Shown: piece after piece, positions 44,065 to 52,834 of the stretch
Layout: each line of letters begins with the position of its first letter
How positions within the stretch are numbered: the first letter of the stretch is position 1
From: Pseudoalteromonas viridis
GTDB taxonomy: Bacteria; Pseudomonadota; Gammaproteobacteria; Enterobacterales; Alteromonadaceae
Direction of reading: 5' to 3'
NCBI RefSeq assembly: GCF_017742995.1
Contig: NZ_CP072425.1
Location: 3,791,001-3,855,000, forward strand
Length of the DNA stretch: 64,000 nucleotides
Position numbers and translations under genes: made by a program
Notes under the pieces: generated by a model
What the model was told of the DNA's origin: nothing
The model's database searches: none
What the model saw: the letters and a program-made list of their open reading frames with translations, nothing else

Positions 44065-45924
44065 TCAGAAGCTGCCTTGCAGGGTAAGGCCTGAGTAGCT
44101 GCTGTAGCCACGTACCATGATGTGGTATGTACCACCATCTGTGCCAGAACTCAGAGTACACGTTTCATTGTTGCCAGAACGATATGGACGACAATCGTAG
44201 TTATTGGTGGTTGGCTGAGTACCTTTACGCACATACAAGTCTGCATCACCTGAGCCACCTGAAATGCTGACATTTAGCGTCACATTGGCGGGGACTTCGA
44301 TGGTATAACGCGTATCTGTGTTAGTACCGCCAGACAAGCCCGTTACTGGCACGCCATTTTCAAGACAGTTGGCACCACAGCCGGATGAATCACCGAATGT
44401 GCCTGTCAGTGTAGCACCTGAATACTGGCTGTAGCCATGCAGCATAACATACCAGTCACCGGCAGCCGGGTTTGAGAATTCACAAGACTCATTGTTGCCA
44501 TTTTTGTAAGGGCGACATGAATAGCTGCTTTGAGTAGGCTGTGAACCTTGTTGCACATACAGATCGGCATCACCTGAGCCACCCGCCAGTGTGAAGGAAA
44601 CAGACGCTGCTCCTGCAGGCACTGCCAGCTTGTAGAAGGTCTCGGAGCCCGTCGCACCAGACGCTGTTACACCAACCCCCGAAGTAAGCTCAGTTGGGCC
44701 CGGCGGAGGTGGTGGAGGCGGCGCATCGCCTTCAAGCGTATAAAGCAGTTCATTCGGTGAACTTGCTTTGGCATCAGATACCGCCCCTTTGGTACTTCTG
44801 CTGCTCAGCAATGAATCAATCTGCGCTGGTGTCAGCGTAGGATCCTGGTCAAGATACAAGGCAACTGCACCAGCAACATGAGGCGCTGCCATTGACGTAC
44901 CACTGATGGTATTCGTCGCGCTGTCTGAGTTATACCAGGCAGACTTGATGCTTGAACCTGGCGCATAGATATCCAGACAAGAACCATAGTTTGAGAAGCT
45001 GGAGCGACCATCACTGCTTGTGGTTGAACCGACAGTGATTGCGTCCGCTGCGCGAGCTGGCGAGTAGTTACACGCGTCGCTATTGTCATTACCGGCAGCC
45101 ACAACGAAAGTAACACCGGAAGCAACAGCCGCATTAACAGCATCATCAACTGCCTGAGATACGCCGCCACCTAAACTCATATTAGCAACAGACGGCCCTG
45201 ACGCATTATTCTTAACCCAGTCAATCCCTGAAATCACACCAGAGTATGACCCTGAACCATTACAGCCCAATACGCGCACGCCGACAACATTAACATTTTT
45301 TGCAACACCGTACTCTGAGCCACCGATAGTACCGGCAACGTGTGTACCGTGGCCGTTACAGTCGGACGAGTCTGCATCATTGTCAACAAAGTCATAACCA
45401 TGGCTTGCGCGATTGCCAAATTCACTGTGCGAAATACGCACACCCGTATCAATGACGTAAGCAGTAACGCCTGATCCGTCAAAGTCATAGTGATAGTTTG
45501 AATTAAGCGGCAATGCACGCTGATCAACCCTGTCCAGACCCCAAATCGCATTGCTCTGGTCGCCAGAGGCCTGCGGGGTAACTGTGACAATCTGATCTTG
45601 CTCGATGTAAGCAATGTTTGGGTCTTTCAGCATTGCTTTAACATCGCCTTGTGATGCATCGACAACAACACCGTTTAGCACACCGTTAAAGCGCTTTGCA
45701 ACATTGATATTGTAAGCGTTGCTGAGTGCCTGTGCCTGTGTGCTTGCATAGTCAGAAATAGCCATAGCGCTTTGTGTATTAAGCACGGTTGGCGTTTTAA
45801 ACACGACAATATACTTGCCAGGAATGGCTTTGCCTTGATCTGCAGTCAATAGCTCGGCCTGAGCCATAGACTGTCCAGACAGGCCCGCCAGAATGGCAAA
45901 AGCCAGTGTGTTTAGTTTACGCAT
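44065..45924 (-). CDS. Secreted S8 subtilisin-like protease with two C-terminal PPC domains
   Basis: Extracellular serine protease of 619 residues. The signal peptide ends near GQSMAQA. An inhibitor I9 propeptide follows (PGKYIVVFKTPTV...IAYIEQDQIV, about 35-115). The proteinase K-like catalytic domain has Asp in TAYVIDTGVRISH, His in NGHGTHVAGTIGG, the oxyanion Asn in VVAAGNDNSDAC, and Ser in ISGTSMAAPHVAGAVAL. After an eight-residue Pro-rich linker come two pre-peptidase C-terminal domains (about 420-505 and 515-619), each with SGGSGDADLYV(R/Q)xGxQP-type motifs and a Cys pair (YxCRPYxxGNxExC). It has no neighbour in the same operon. Protein degradation outside the cell is the inferred role. 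Confidence 0.94.
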   Translation of the reverse strand: MRKLNTLAFAILAGLSGQSMAQAELLTADQGKAIPGKYIVVFKTPTVLNTQSAMAISDYASTQAQALSNAYNINVAKRFNGVLNGVVVDASQGDVKAMLKDPNIAYIEQDQIVTVTPQASGDQSNAIWGLDRVDQRALPLNSNYHYDFDGSGVTAYVIDTGVRISHSEFGNRASHGYDFVDNDADSSDCNGHGTHVAGTIGGSEYGVAKNVNVVGVRVLGCNGSGSYSGVISGIDWVKNNASGPSVANMSLGGGVSQAVDDAVNAAVASGVTFVVAAGNDNSDACNYSPARAADAITVGSTTSSDGRSSFSNYGSCLDIYAPGSSIKSAWYNSDSATNTISGTSMAAPHVAGAVALYLDQDPTLTPAQIDSLLSSRSTKGAVSDAKASSPNELLYTLEGDAPPPPPPPGPTELTSGVGVTASGATGSETFYKLAVPAGAASVSFTLAGGSGDADLYVQQGSQPTQSSYSCRPYKNGNNESCEFSNPAAGDWYVMLHGYSQYSGATLTGTFGDSSGCGANCLENGVPVTGLSGGTNTDTRYTIEVPANVTLNVSISGGSGDADLYVRKGTQPTTNNYDCRPYRSGNNETCTLSSGTDGGTYHIMVRGYSSYSGLTLQGSF

Positions 45925-46575
45925 ACTTGTTCCTTTTTTGTTGTTTGGTTAATTTCCAATCAAAATGTAGCGCATATGACGAAAAAATAAACAACAAATT
46001 AGAACATTTATTTAACTATGTTTACATTTTTTGTAAATCTAAATTTACATTAGTTTTTTTCAATTTCGTGAATTATCCAATAGCCTATTGATTTTTAGTA
46101 TTTAATTTTATTTTCCGCCTCTTTTTTACCTTTAACAGGTCAGAAGCGGGTTAATTGTGCTCATACAACCAGGCCCAAACAGAAGTTACATAGTTAGACG
46201 GGTTTTACATTGCCCACAACAAGTGCTAATTACAATCAGGGCGTACTTACCTCTTTGCTAGTGTTAAACTGAATTGACAAACAAAAGAGAGTGACAGCGA
46301 TGCATGAGGTGACCAGATAATGCAGCAAGATCCCATCTGACTTTAATTGCCTACCAAAATTCTGATATAACAACATTTTGATCTGAGTAGTAACTGCTTG
46401 CGAAGTTAAACGAATAGATGATTGTGCCTGTATTGCGCATTGACGCGTCATGCTCTGAGTTACAGCGTCGTTGCCTCTAATTTCATAGGCCGATTTTATG
46501 GAGAGTAGCTTCAGGCAATTGAATCACAGGTTAGTAAACATCTCACGAAAATATCGCCAACTGAGGAGAAATAAA
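45925..46575. other. Long AT-rich intergenic region; no gene called
   Basis: About 650 bases between divergent protease and LysE-type genes. The half beside the protease is very AT-rich and should hold its promoter. A weak minus-strand ORF (46236-46451) lacks a ribosome site and family match. No repeat, tRNA or terminator was seen. Confidence 0.5.
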
Positions 46576-47202
46576 ATGGACTTACACTCACTTTTACTAT
46601 TTGTGTTCGCCTGCCTGGCAATCAACATGATCCCAGGTCCGGATGTCATCTATATCATCTCAAATACGCTAAAAGGGAAATTCGCCAGTGGTATGAAAGC
46701 GTCTTTAGGCCTCGGTGCTGGCTATGTTGTGCATACCCTTGCAGCCTGCTTGGGGTTATCCGCAATCATTCTTAGCTCAGCATTAGCCTTTAATATCATC
46801 AAATGGATAGGTGCTGCTTATTTGGTGTACCTGGGTGTACAATCATTACTTAGTATGTGGCGTGGACACAGCAAACTGGTCGTAACTGAGGACGCCAAAG
46901 CAAACAAAAACATCTTTATTCAAGGCATGATTGTAAGCGTATTAAATCCAAAAGTGGCGCTGTTTTTTCTTTCATTTTTACCTCAGTTTGTTGATCCATC
47001 TGCTCCCTCTGTATCTGTCCATTTACTTGCACTGGGCCTGTTGTTCAGTGCTTTAGCTACAGTGTGCAACATACTCTATGCCTCAATTGGCAATCAGTTA
47101 TTAAGGCGCTCATCCTCTGCCCTGTATTCACGAGCACTCGATGGTGTTGCCGGCACTTTGCTTATCGGCTTGGCTGGCAAAATTATGACCAGCGAGCGTT
47201 AG
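46576..47202 (+). CDS. LysE/RhtB-family amino-acid exporter
   Basis: A 208-residue membrane exporter with about six TM segments. Family signatures: INMIPGPDVIYIISNTLKGKFASGMKASLGLGAG, IIKWIGAAYLVYLGVQ, FIQGMIVSVLNPKVALFFLSFLPQFVD. The ATG at 46576 follows GAGGAGAAATAAA; an upstream in-frame start at 46498 lacks one. Likely exports homoserine, threonine or similar compounds; the substrate is not predictable. It starts the accessory run of small enzymes at 46.5-51 kb. Confidence 0.9.
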   Translation: MDLHSLLLFVFACLAINMIPGPDVIYIISNTLKGKFASGMKASLGLGAGYVVHTLAACLGLSAIILSSALAFNIIKWIGAAYLVYLGVQSLLSMWRGHSKLVVTEDAKANKNIFIQGMIVSVLNPKVALFFLSFLPQFVDPSAPSVSVHLLALGLLFSALATVCNILYASIGNQLLRRSSSALYSRALDGVAGTLLIGLAGKIMTSER

Positions 47203-47691
47203 AATTCATGTAACTTGGGCATCAACATGTCAATATGGGCGTCCCAGAAAAATCTAAGAGAATCAGAGATAAAATCTGAGGACACCCAACGCGAACACAA
47301 CCAAACCAGGGAGGCGTTATTCTAAACTGAACCTACCTAATCCTTAAGATTTACTCGCAGCAAAGTGCTGTAGGCATTTGAGGCCTGCTTTAACGACAAA
47401 CAACTGAGTGCGAATACAAACCTTGCTCTGCAATCAACCGTACCCAAAAAAACACTTGTGAACAGAGTCAGTTGTCGCTCTAATGAGCTTGATGATCAAA
47501 GAGTACGACACCCGGTTTTTGGGCTTATTAATCCGCCCTGACTCACAAACGTAATATGGTTATTACACCATGCTCTGAACGGGTTGATAATCCAATGCCC
47601 CAGGCGAGCACAAACTTCCTGACTTCTGAAGGCAAGTTGACACGCTCGTGCCATACTCAACAAAACACCTTTAAAAAGGCGACAACTTAAT
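47203..47691. other. Intergenic region; no gene called
   Basis: About 490 bases. A minus-strand reading frame crosses 47496-47753 but overlaps the start of the VOC gene and has no ribosome site or recognisable product. No terminator hairpin was seen after the LysE-type gene. I see no RNA gene. Confidence 0.45.
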
Positions 47692-48063
47692 ATGCAGCTT
47701 AACAACCCAGTTAGATATTTTGAAATCCCGGTGGCTGACTTAGAGCGTGCCACCGCCTTTTATCATTCTCTATTTGGCTTCGAATTTGAGCACGCAGTGA
47801 TAGATGGGCATGATATGGCGCTCTTCCCTTCACATGATAATGCTGCGGGGATCACCGGAGCACTGGTGAAAGGAGACAGCTATGTGCCGTCTAAAGCTGG
47901 TGCAAGGCTATATTTTCATACCGAAGACATAGACGCCACATTACTCAAGGTTTTGTCATTGGGTGGAAAAGTCCTGTATCCAAAAACATCGATCGGCGGG
48001 TTCGGCTGGGTTGCTGAGTTTGAAGACTCAGAGGGAAACTGTATTGCCCTGCATGAAGAATAG
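47692..48063 (+). CDS. VOC-superfamily (glyoxalase-like) protein
   Basis: A 123-residue one-unit glyoxalase/dioxygenase-fold protein. It starts VRYFEIPVADLERATAFYHSLFGFEF, the paired beta-alpha-beta opening, and closes with GGKVLYPKTSIGGFGWVAEFEDSEGNCIALHEE, the typical metal-binding EDSEGN end. Possible metal ligands are Glu of FEIPV and Glu of LHEE. Substrate unknown. It lies in the accessory run with other small enzymes. Confidence 0.9.
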   Translation: MQLNNPVRYFEIPVADLERATAFYHSLFGFEFEHAVIDGHDMALFPSHDNAAGITGALVKGDSYVPSKAGARLYFHTEDIDATLLKVLSLGGKVLYPKTSIGGFGWVAEFEDSEGNCIALHEE

Positions 48064-48251
48064 GTGAGCCTGTTTACTCTTATCGCAGCGGATCTTTATG
48101 ACAACTGGTGTCAGTAGAGATAAGCCAGAATGCAGATCAGGCAGGCATCATGTCAGATTCAATGATAACCTGTACCCAGCCTTGCTCAAACGGCAACCCA
48201 GACCCGCTTACCCATTGCAAGGCCAGATTATCACTGCATGGAGGATCCGCT

Positions 48252-48548
48252 ATGTTCAGGGTTATTTACCAGTGGCAGGTGCCCACTGACAACATGACCG
48301 CCTTTAAAGCGGTATGGCAAACCACGACCGATACAATCCATGCGTCGGTTGACGGAGCATTGGGCAGCTTTATGCTGCAAAGCGCCGAGCAGCCTGGCAA
48401 AGTGCTGACCATCGCTAAATGGCGCTCACGCGAGGACTGGCTGCACTTTTGGGGCAATAGCAATCCGCAAGCAATGCAACGCATGCGCGAACTTGCTAAG
48501 CGCATTTCGGTTGAAACCTTCGAAGAAATAGAAGACAGAACCCGATAG
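48252..48548 (+). CDS. Antibiotic biosynthesis monooxygenase (ABM)-like small protein
   Basis: A 98-residue ferredoxin-like dimeric alpha-beta barrel protein. It runs MFRVIYQWQVPTDNMTAFKA then ...ALGSFMLQSAEQPGKVLTIAKWRSREDWLHFW, the pattern of ABM-type domains. The ATG at 48252 follows GGAGGATCC; an in-frame ORF extends upstream to 48108 but that part lacks a ribosome site and any domain. Members act as oxygenases or small-molecule binders. Confidence 0.75.
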   Translation: MFRVIYQWQVPTDNMTAFKAVWQTTTDTIHASVDGALGSFMLQSAEQPGKVLTIAKWRSREDWLHFWGNSNPQAMQRMRELAKRISVETFEEIEDRTR

Positions 48549-48604
48549 TAAAGCTTTCCAAAGCCTACTTAATACAATATCTACGCAAAAGGACAGTAGT
48601 AACA

Positions 48605-49381
48605 ATGAATAAGCAGTCAGCGTTTGCCGACATCAACGGCGCCCTACTCCATTATGAGCTAAGTGGTACCCAGGATGGCTTTCCCCTGGTTATGATCCAT
48701 GGCGGCCTGGGGTCGACACGCGACCTGGATGTCATCGCTGAGTATCTGAGTGACCACTTCCGCCTGATATCCATCGACTTAAGAGGCCAAGGAAAATCGC
48801 ACCTTGGCAATGCGGCCTTGAGTTATGCTCAGTATCAAAGTGACATACAAGCTCTGCTCAGTAAGCTGGAAATCTTCCAATATGCCCTGTTTGGCTTCAG
48901 CGATGGTGGCATAGTGGCTTATCGTCTGGCTGCGCACAATCCGGGCCAGGTAACGCGACTGGTCACCTTAGGGTCATCCTGGCGCCTGGAGGAAAATGAC
49001 CCTGCTATCGAAACTCTGCAAAGCCTCACGGTTGAGCGCTGGAGCGAGATGTTTCCCGAAGACGTTGCTTATTATAACGCGTCCAATCCAGCACCCGACT
49101 TTGCGGCCCTGGTTGCGGCTGTGAAAACGCTCTGGCTCGATACCAGCGAAACCGGCTATCCGTGCAATTTAGTCACCCAAATAAAGTGCCCTACCCTGAT
49201 CATGCGAGGCGATAATGACTTTTTGTTTTCGCTCGAGGAAGCCGTCGCGCTTAAAGCCCAGATAACGGATGCCAGCTTCGCAAATATACCTTTCGCCTCT
49301 CATGCTGCACACCAGGAGTTACCTGAGCTGGTATGCCCTGCCATTCAACAGTTTTTTCTCACACCCGGCGGCACAAACTAA
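48605..49381 (+). CDS. Alpha/beta hydrolase
   Basis: A 258-residue hydrolase. The oxyanion-region motif is MIHGGLGSTRDLDVIAEYLS, the nucleophile elbow is ALFGFSDGGIVAYRLA (GxSxG with Ser near residue 101), the acid is likely in LIMRGDNDFLFSL, and the His is in IPFASHAAHQELPEL. No signal peptide. An esterase or lactonase role is possible; substrate unknown. It lies 9 bases before the S66 peptidase gene, so the two are probably cotranscribed. Confidence 0.9.
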   Translation: MNKQSAFADINGALLHYELSGTQDGFPLVMIHGGLGSTRDLDVIAEYLSDHFRLISIDLRGQGKSHLGNAALSYAQYQSDIQALLSKLEIFQYALFGFSDGGIVAYRLAAHNPGQVTRLVTLGSSWRLEENDPAIETLQSLTVERWSEMFPEDVAYYNASNPAPDFAALVAAVKTLWLDTSETGYPCNLVTQIKCPTLIMRGDNDFLFSLEEAVALKAQITDASFANIPFASHAAHQELPELVCPAIQQFFLTPGGTN

Positions 49382-49390
49382 AGGATTGAT

Positions 49391-50383
49391 ATGAACACGC
49401 AAAGAAAAACAGCACGCATTGTTTCACCCAGCAGATCGGCCGATATTTTATCCGAAGAGACCGCCGCGATTGCCATTGAGACACTGGCCGGGCTTAATAT
49501 TCATTGTGACTTTGCAGAGCATTATAAACACCGGGCAGTGACAACCGCCCAGTTAATAAGAGACAAAGCCAAAGATCTCAACGATGCCTATGCCGACCCC
49601 AAAGTGGCAATCATTCTGAGCACCATTGGCGGCCATAATACCAACAGAATACTCGACCACCTCGACTGGGAGACAATTCGCTCTCACCGCAAACCCCTGT
49701 GTGGCTACTCGGATATCACTGTGCTGCTCAATGCCATTTATGCCAAAACCGGCCAGGTGACTTATCTGGGACCCCATTTTTCTTCGTTCGGTATGCAGCA
49801 AGGCTTTGAATATACTCTCAGGCATTTTGAACGTGCACTGTTCGAAGGGACTGAGTATGCATTGGATGTATCGGCTGCCTGGTCAGATGATCTTTGGTTT
49901 ATCGATCAGACCAGTCGCACCTTTATCGACAACGCGGGACCGATTATCGTCAACCAGGGAGCCTGTTCGGGCACCATTTTAGGTGGTAACCTGTGTTCCT
50001 TTAACCTGTTGCAAGGCACACAATATATGCCCGATTTAACAGGAGCTGTGCTGTTTTTAGAAGAGGACAATCTGCTTGGCGAGCTGACCCTGACAGAGTT
50101 TGAACGCAATCTGCAATCTTTGTTGTCGCACAAGGGAGCTGAGCATATTCACGGCCTCATGCTAGGTCGCTTTCAGACAGACAGTAAAATCCGGCTCAAC
50201 GACCTGATTGAATTGCTGAGCAGCTTTGAGCAACTTCACCATTGTCCGGTGGTATGTAACCTCGATTTTGGCCACACGACCCCCATCTTCACAGTGCCAA
50301 TTGGCGGGCAATGTAAAGTCAATGCAATTGGAGAGACAGTCACAATAAAAGTGTCTTCGTGCGTTTCAGGCTCAAAGGGATAA
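49391..50383 (+). CDS. S66-family serine peptidase (LD-carboxypeptidase/MccF-like)
   Basis: A 330-residue cytoplasmic peptidase. Family motifs: ARIVSPSRSADIL at the N-terminus, IILSTIGGHNTNRILDHLDWE, the nucleophile in CGYSDITVLLNAIYAKTG, YLGPHFSSFGMQQG, GTILGGNLCSFNLLQGT, the Glu in LFLEEDNLLGELTLTEFERNL and the His in LDFGHTTPIFTVPIGG. The Ser-Glu-His set is intact. The insertion pattern and lack of signal peptide fit the MccF group, which inactivates microcin C-like aminoacyl-nucleotides, more than the peptidoglycan-recycling LdcA. It follows the alpha/beta hydrolase by 9 bases. Confidence 0.88.
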   Translation: MNTQRKTARIVSPSRSADILSEETAAIAIETLAGLNIHCDFAEHYKHRAVTTAQLIRDKAKDLNDAYADPKVAIILSTIGGHNTNRILDHLDWETIRSHRKPLCGYSDITVLLNAIYAKTGQVTYLGPHFSSFGMQQGFEYTLRHFERALFEGTEYALDVSAAWSDDLWFIDQTSRTFIDNAGPIIVNQGACSGTILGGNLCSFNLLQGTQYMPDLTGAVLFLEEDNLLGELTLTEFERNLQSLLSHKGAEHIHGLMLGRFQTDSKIRLNDLIELLSSFEQLHHCPVVCNLDFGHTTPIFTVPIGGQCKVNAIGETVTIKVSSCVSGSKG

Positions 50384-50387
50384 ACGT

Positions 50388-50626
50388 ATGTCGTTTAGCT
50401 CAATTTCCACGGATGAGGAACCGGTTTTACACACAACACAGAATCCAGCTTTGCCATTATCTTTCTATGTAAAGTGGCTGTGGGCAGTGAGCTTGCTCAT
50501 TTTACTGGGCTCATCCTCTGGCAGATCGGCTGTGCCGAACAGTGGAAATACCGCAGCACCAAAGTGTGTTTAGTGTTACTTGTCACGGCAACTGTGGCAA
50601 GTTATGCCGTTGCGTATTTGTTCTAA
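50388..50626 (+). pseudogene. Small two-TM membrane protein, probably frameshifted
   Basis: An ATG with AAGGG eight bases upstream opens MSFSSISTDEEPVLHTTQNP and then FYVKWLWAVSLLILLG, a TM helix that is lost when the frame runs into GSSSGRSAVPNSGN and stops at 50573. In the next frame the same DNA continues a plausible helix GLILWQIGCAEQWKYRSTK and a second TM LVLLVTATVASYAVAYLF, with a stop at 50624-50626. One indel near 50510 would give a product of about 79 residues. It lies 4 bases after the S66 gene stop. Confidence 0.5.
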
Positions 50627-50664
50627 TACCAAGCTGATGCAACGACATTTTTAAACAAGACTTA

Positions 50665-51342
50665 TTAGACGGCTGTTGTGGGTTGATGGCGCAAATCAAA
50701 CCCTTTAAAAATAAGCCAAAGTGGCAATAACAACTCGAACAGGGCGCCAGGCATATACATCCATGAACCACCCATGCTGACATCAAAGAAATCAAACAGC
50801 ACTTTCAATAGCAACATGACGTAGCCCAGCAATCCGAGTGCTGACAACAACCGCGGGATCAGACGATATTTAAACAAAGTAACATTGAGCAAAAACCCAG
50901 CTATCGCCAGTGCTATCATCCCCATCAAAAAGCTGAAATAACGCTCCGCTTTTAACCCACTGCCCATGATATATACCTGCTCACTATTTGCGACAGAGCT
51001 GACAGCCAACTTTTCTCCCATAGTAACAAAGGTCATCAGGATAACTGCACCGGAAATAAGCATAGCCGCTTCAATGACACGTCCGGCAATGTAGCCTATC
51101 GCCACTCGCTCACTGTACTGTTTGATTATTGGGTAAACCAAGATGGAAATACCGACCACCGCCGCACAGTTAATAAACTCCAGTAATGCCGCCAGGGCCA
51201 GAGTCGAGTCATGTTGCGCAGCCTGCATAAGAAAATCGGGCAATCTCAGCAGTGGTGATAAGATTGAGTCCGCATACATATATGAGCTGGTCGAGATTAG
51301 AAAGAGTAATCCGGCAATACGTGCCGCGAGTTGATGAGACAT
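50665..51342 (-). CDS. DUF4386-family membrane protein
   Basis: A 225-residue polytopic protein with about six TM segments. The opening SHQLAARIAGLLFLISTSSYMYADSIL matches DUF4386 (R-x-A-G-x-x-F-L), followed by FINCAAVVGISILVYPIIKQYSERVAIGYIAGRVIEAAMLI and LPRLLSALGLLGYVMLLL. ATG at 51342 is preferred over an in-frame start at 51375. Function unknown. Members often sit beside AraC- or TetR-type regulators, and here the next gene upstream on the same strand is AraC-type. Confidence 0.85.
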   Translation of the reverse strand: MSHQLAARIAGLLFLISTSSYMYADSILSPLLRLPDFLMQAAQHDSTLALAALLEFINCAAVVGISILVYPIIKQYSERVAIGYIAGRVIEAAMLISGAVILMTFVTMGEKLAVSSVANSEQVYIMGSGLKAERYFSFLMGMIALAIAGFLLNVTLFKYRLIPRLLSALGLLGYVMLLLKVLFDFFDVSMGGSWMYMPGALFELLLPLWLIFKGFDLRHQPTTAV

Positions 51343-51483
51343 AGTTAAAACTCCCTTAGTGTAGATGTCAGGCAATCTAAAAGTTGTCAGTGCCTGTGGC
51401 TTAATGTGATAACGCCATTGTCCGGGAGGAGAGTCTGGTTGTCGTTCGAATGGGCCCGTTCGAACTTTTTATTCATATAAGTT

Positions 51484-52577
51484 TTAGTTAGTTACAGTAC
51501 TTTCTCGTTTGCGATATTGAGTCGGGGTTAGTCCTGTGGCTTTTTTGAATGCCGTGTTGAAGGTTGATTTTGAATTAAACCCAACATCAAACTGTATGGT
51601 CGACACCTGACTGTCTGTACTTTTCAGCAGTTTTTCAGCCTCCTCAATCCGGTAGCCATTCACAAACTGAAAGAAATTGGTTTGCAGCAATTGTGACAGG
51701 GTTTCAGAAATATGGTTTTCACTGACGCCAATGACACTGGCAAGTTTATTCAGTGACAAGTCTTCTTCCATAAACAACTGCTCGTCTTTCATTGCACTTT
51801 TCAATTTGGCTGCGATACGCTGCATGCGATCCAAACTCACCGTTGAGGTGCGAGGCTGCTGGGCACGCGGCTCTGCTTTATCTGAGGGAGCCAAAATCGC
51901 CTGATTAAGTGCAAGATAAGCAAATGCCAGTAATACACATGCCTCAAAAATGGGTAATACCACTCCCTGTCCGAACCAGCGCCAGCCAAAGAATACTGAG
52001 ATATAGCTGATGGCATAACACAACCACACTAGCCCCCAGAGTAATAAGATAACCCCAAACCAATTGACAGAGCGCGATTCAATTTCGGAAAAACGCTCCA
52101 TGAGTTGTTGGCGGTGGCGGGAATGGAGCTTCAATGCGCTGAAAAAGTAAACGGCGGTGTAAAATACAAAGATCTGTGTTGCAGCAAAGCAGGTGAACAG
52201 AGCCAGCTTATAATGTTCAGGGTGACGAGTTGCCGGGTTTGCAAGCGCCAGTTTATCGGCTGAGTTCAGACCGGTAACAAACGGCAACATCACGGCTATC
52301 ACCAACACAGGTCCCGACAGTGCTAACAAATAGTTACGCTTCGAAAACTCAGGATTGGGAGACATAGTTGCACAGGCATAAAAATACAGGGCGGGCCCCA
52401 GCAACACACGGACAGGAAATTGTGCGCCGACCAGCCAGGGAACATGCTGATACGCGCCTGAGTACACCACCAGCTCGCCACAAACATGAATGATCAATAA
52501 GACCAGCAGCGCTGTAGTAACGCCAGTGCCAGCACTCCCAGCATAGTGGCGTATATCAGTGTGCCCAGTACATCCAT
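51484..52577 (-). CDS. Membrane-bound AraC-family regulator, likely frameshifted near its 5' end
   Basis: The C-terminal AraC/XylS domain is intact (LNKLASVIGVSENHISETLSQLLQTNFFQFVNGYRIEEAEKLL and STIQFDVGFNSKSTFNTAFKKATGLTPTQYRKRE). It follows about seven TM helices (VRVLLGPALYFYACATM, LLALSGPVLVIAVMLPF and others). In the main frame the only start is a GTG at 52599 followed by a non-hydrophobic stretch. A better ATG at 52577 with GGGGAG before it reads MDVLGTLIYATMLGVLALAL, a proper TM, but in a different frame that stops at 52496. A single indel at about 52500-52525 would join them, giving about 364 residues. Confidence 0.75.
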
Positions 52578-52787
52578 TAATCACTCCCCAGAAAAACACC
52601 GTGCAGGTTGCACGGCTTTACAGCCAATTTATTTTGGCATTAAAGCGTTGTTCGAGTTTACTACTTATTGTCGTTTCTCTATTATCCAGCGAAAAACGAC
52701 CGTTAACAATCTGTAAGTGATTATTTTCAATTCAATTGTCGGTAAGGTAGCTTGATCTTTGCAATCATCAAAACTTGGCAGGAGAAC

Positions 52788-52818
52788 CAAACATACCGGC
52801 GAGATACCGGTATGTTTG
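52788..52818 (-). terminator. 12-bp perfect hairpin after the amidohydrolase gene
   Basis: CAAACATACCGG and CCGGTATGTTTG pair perfectly around a 7-base loop, 17 bases past the amidohydrolase stop. Position suits a terminator, although the T-run after it is weak (TTTGGTTCT contained in and after the arm). Confidence 0.65.
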
Positions 52819-52834
52819 AGGATGTAGAACATGC

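Noticed and set aside
46236..46451. Minus-strand 71-codon ORF upstream of the LysE-type gene
   Set aside because: No ribosome site, no family match and composition like the surrounding AT-rich spacer.
47496..47753. Minus-strand 85-codon ORF
   Set aside because: It overlaps the start of the VOC gene, lacks a ribosome site and has no recognisable domain.
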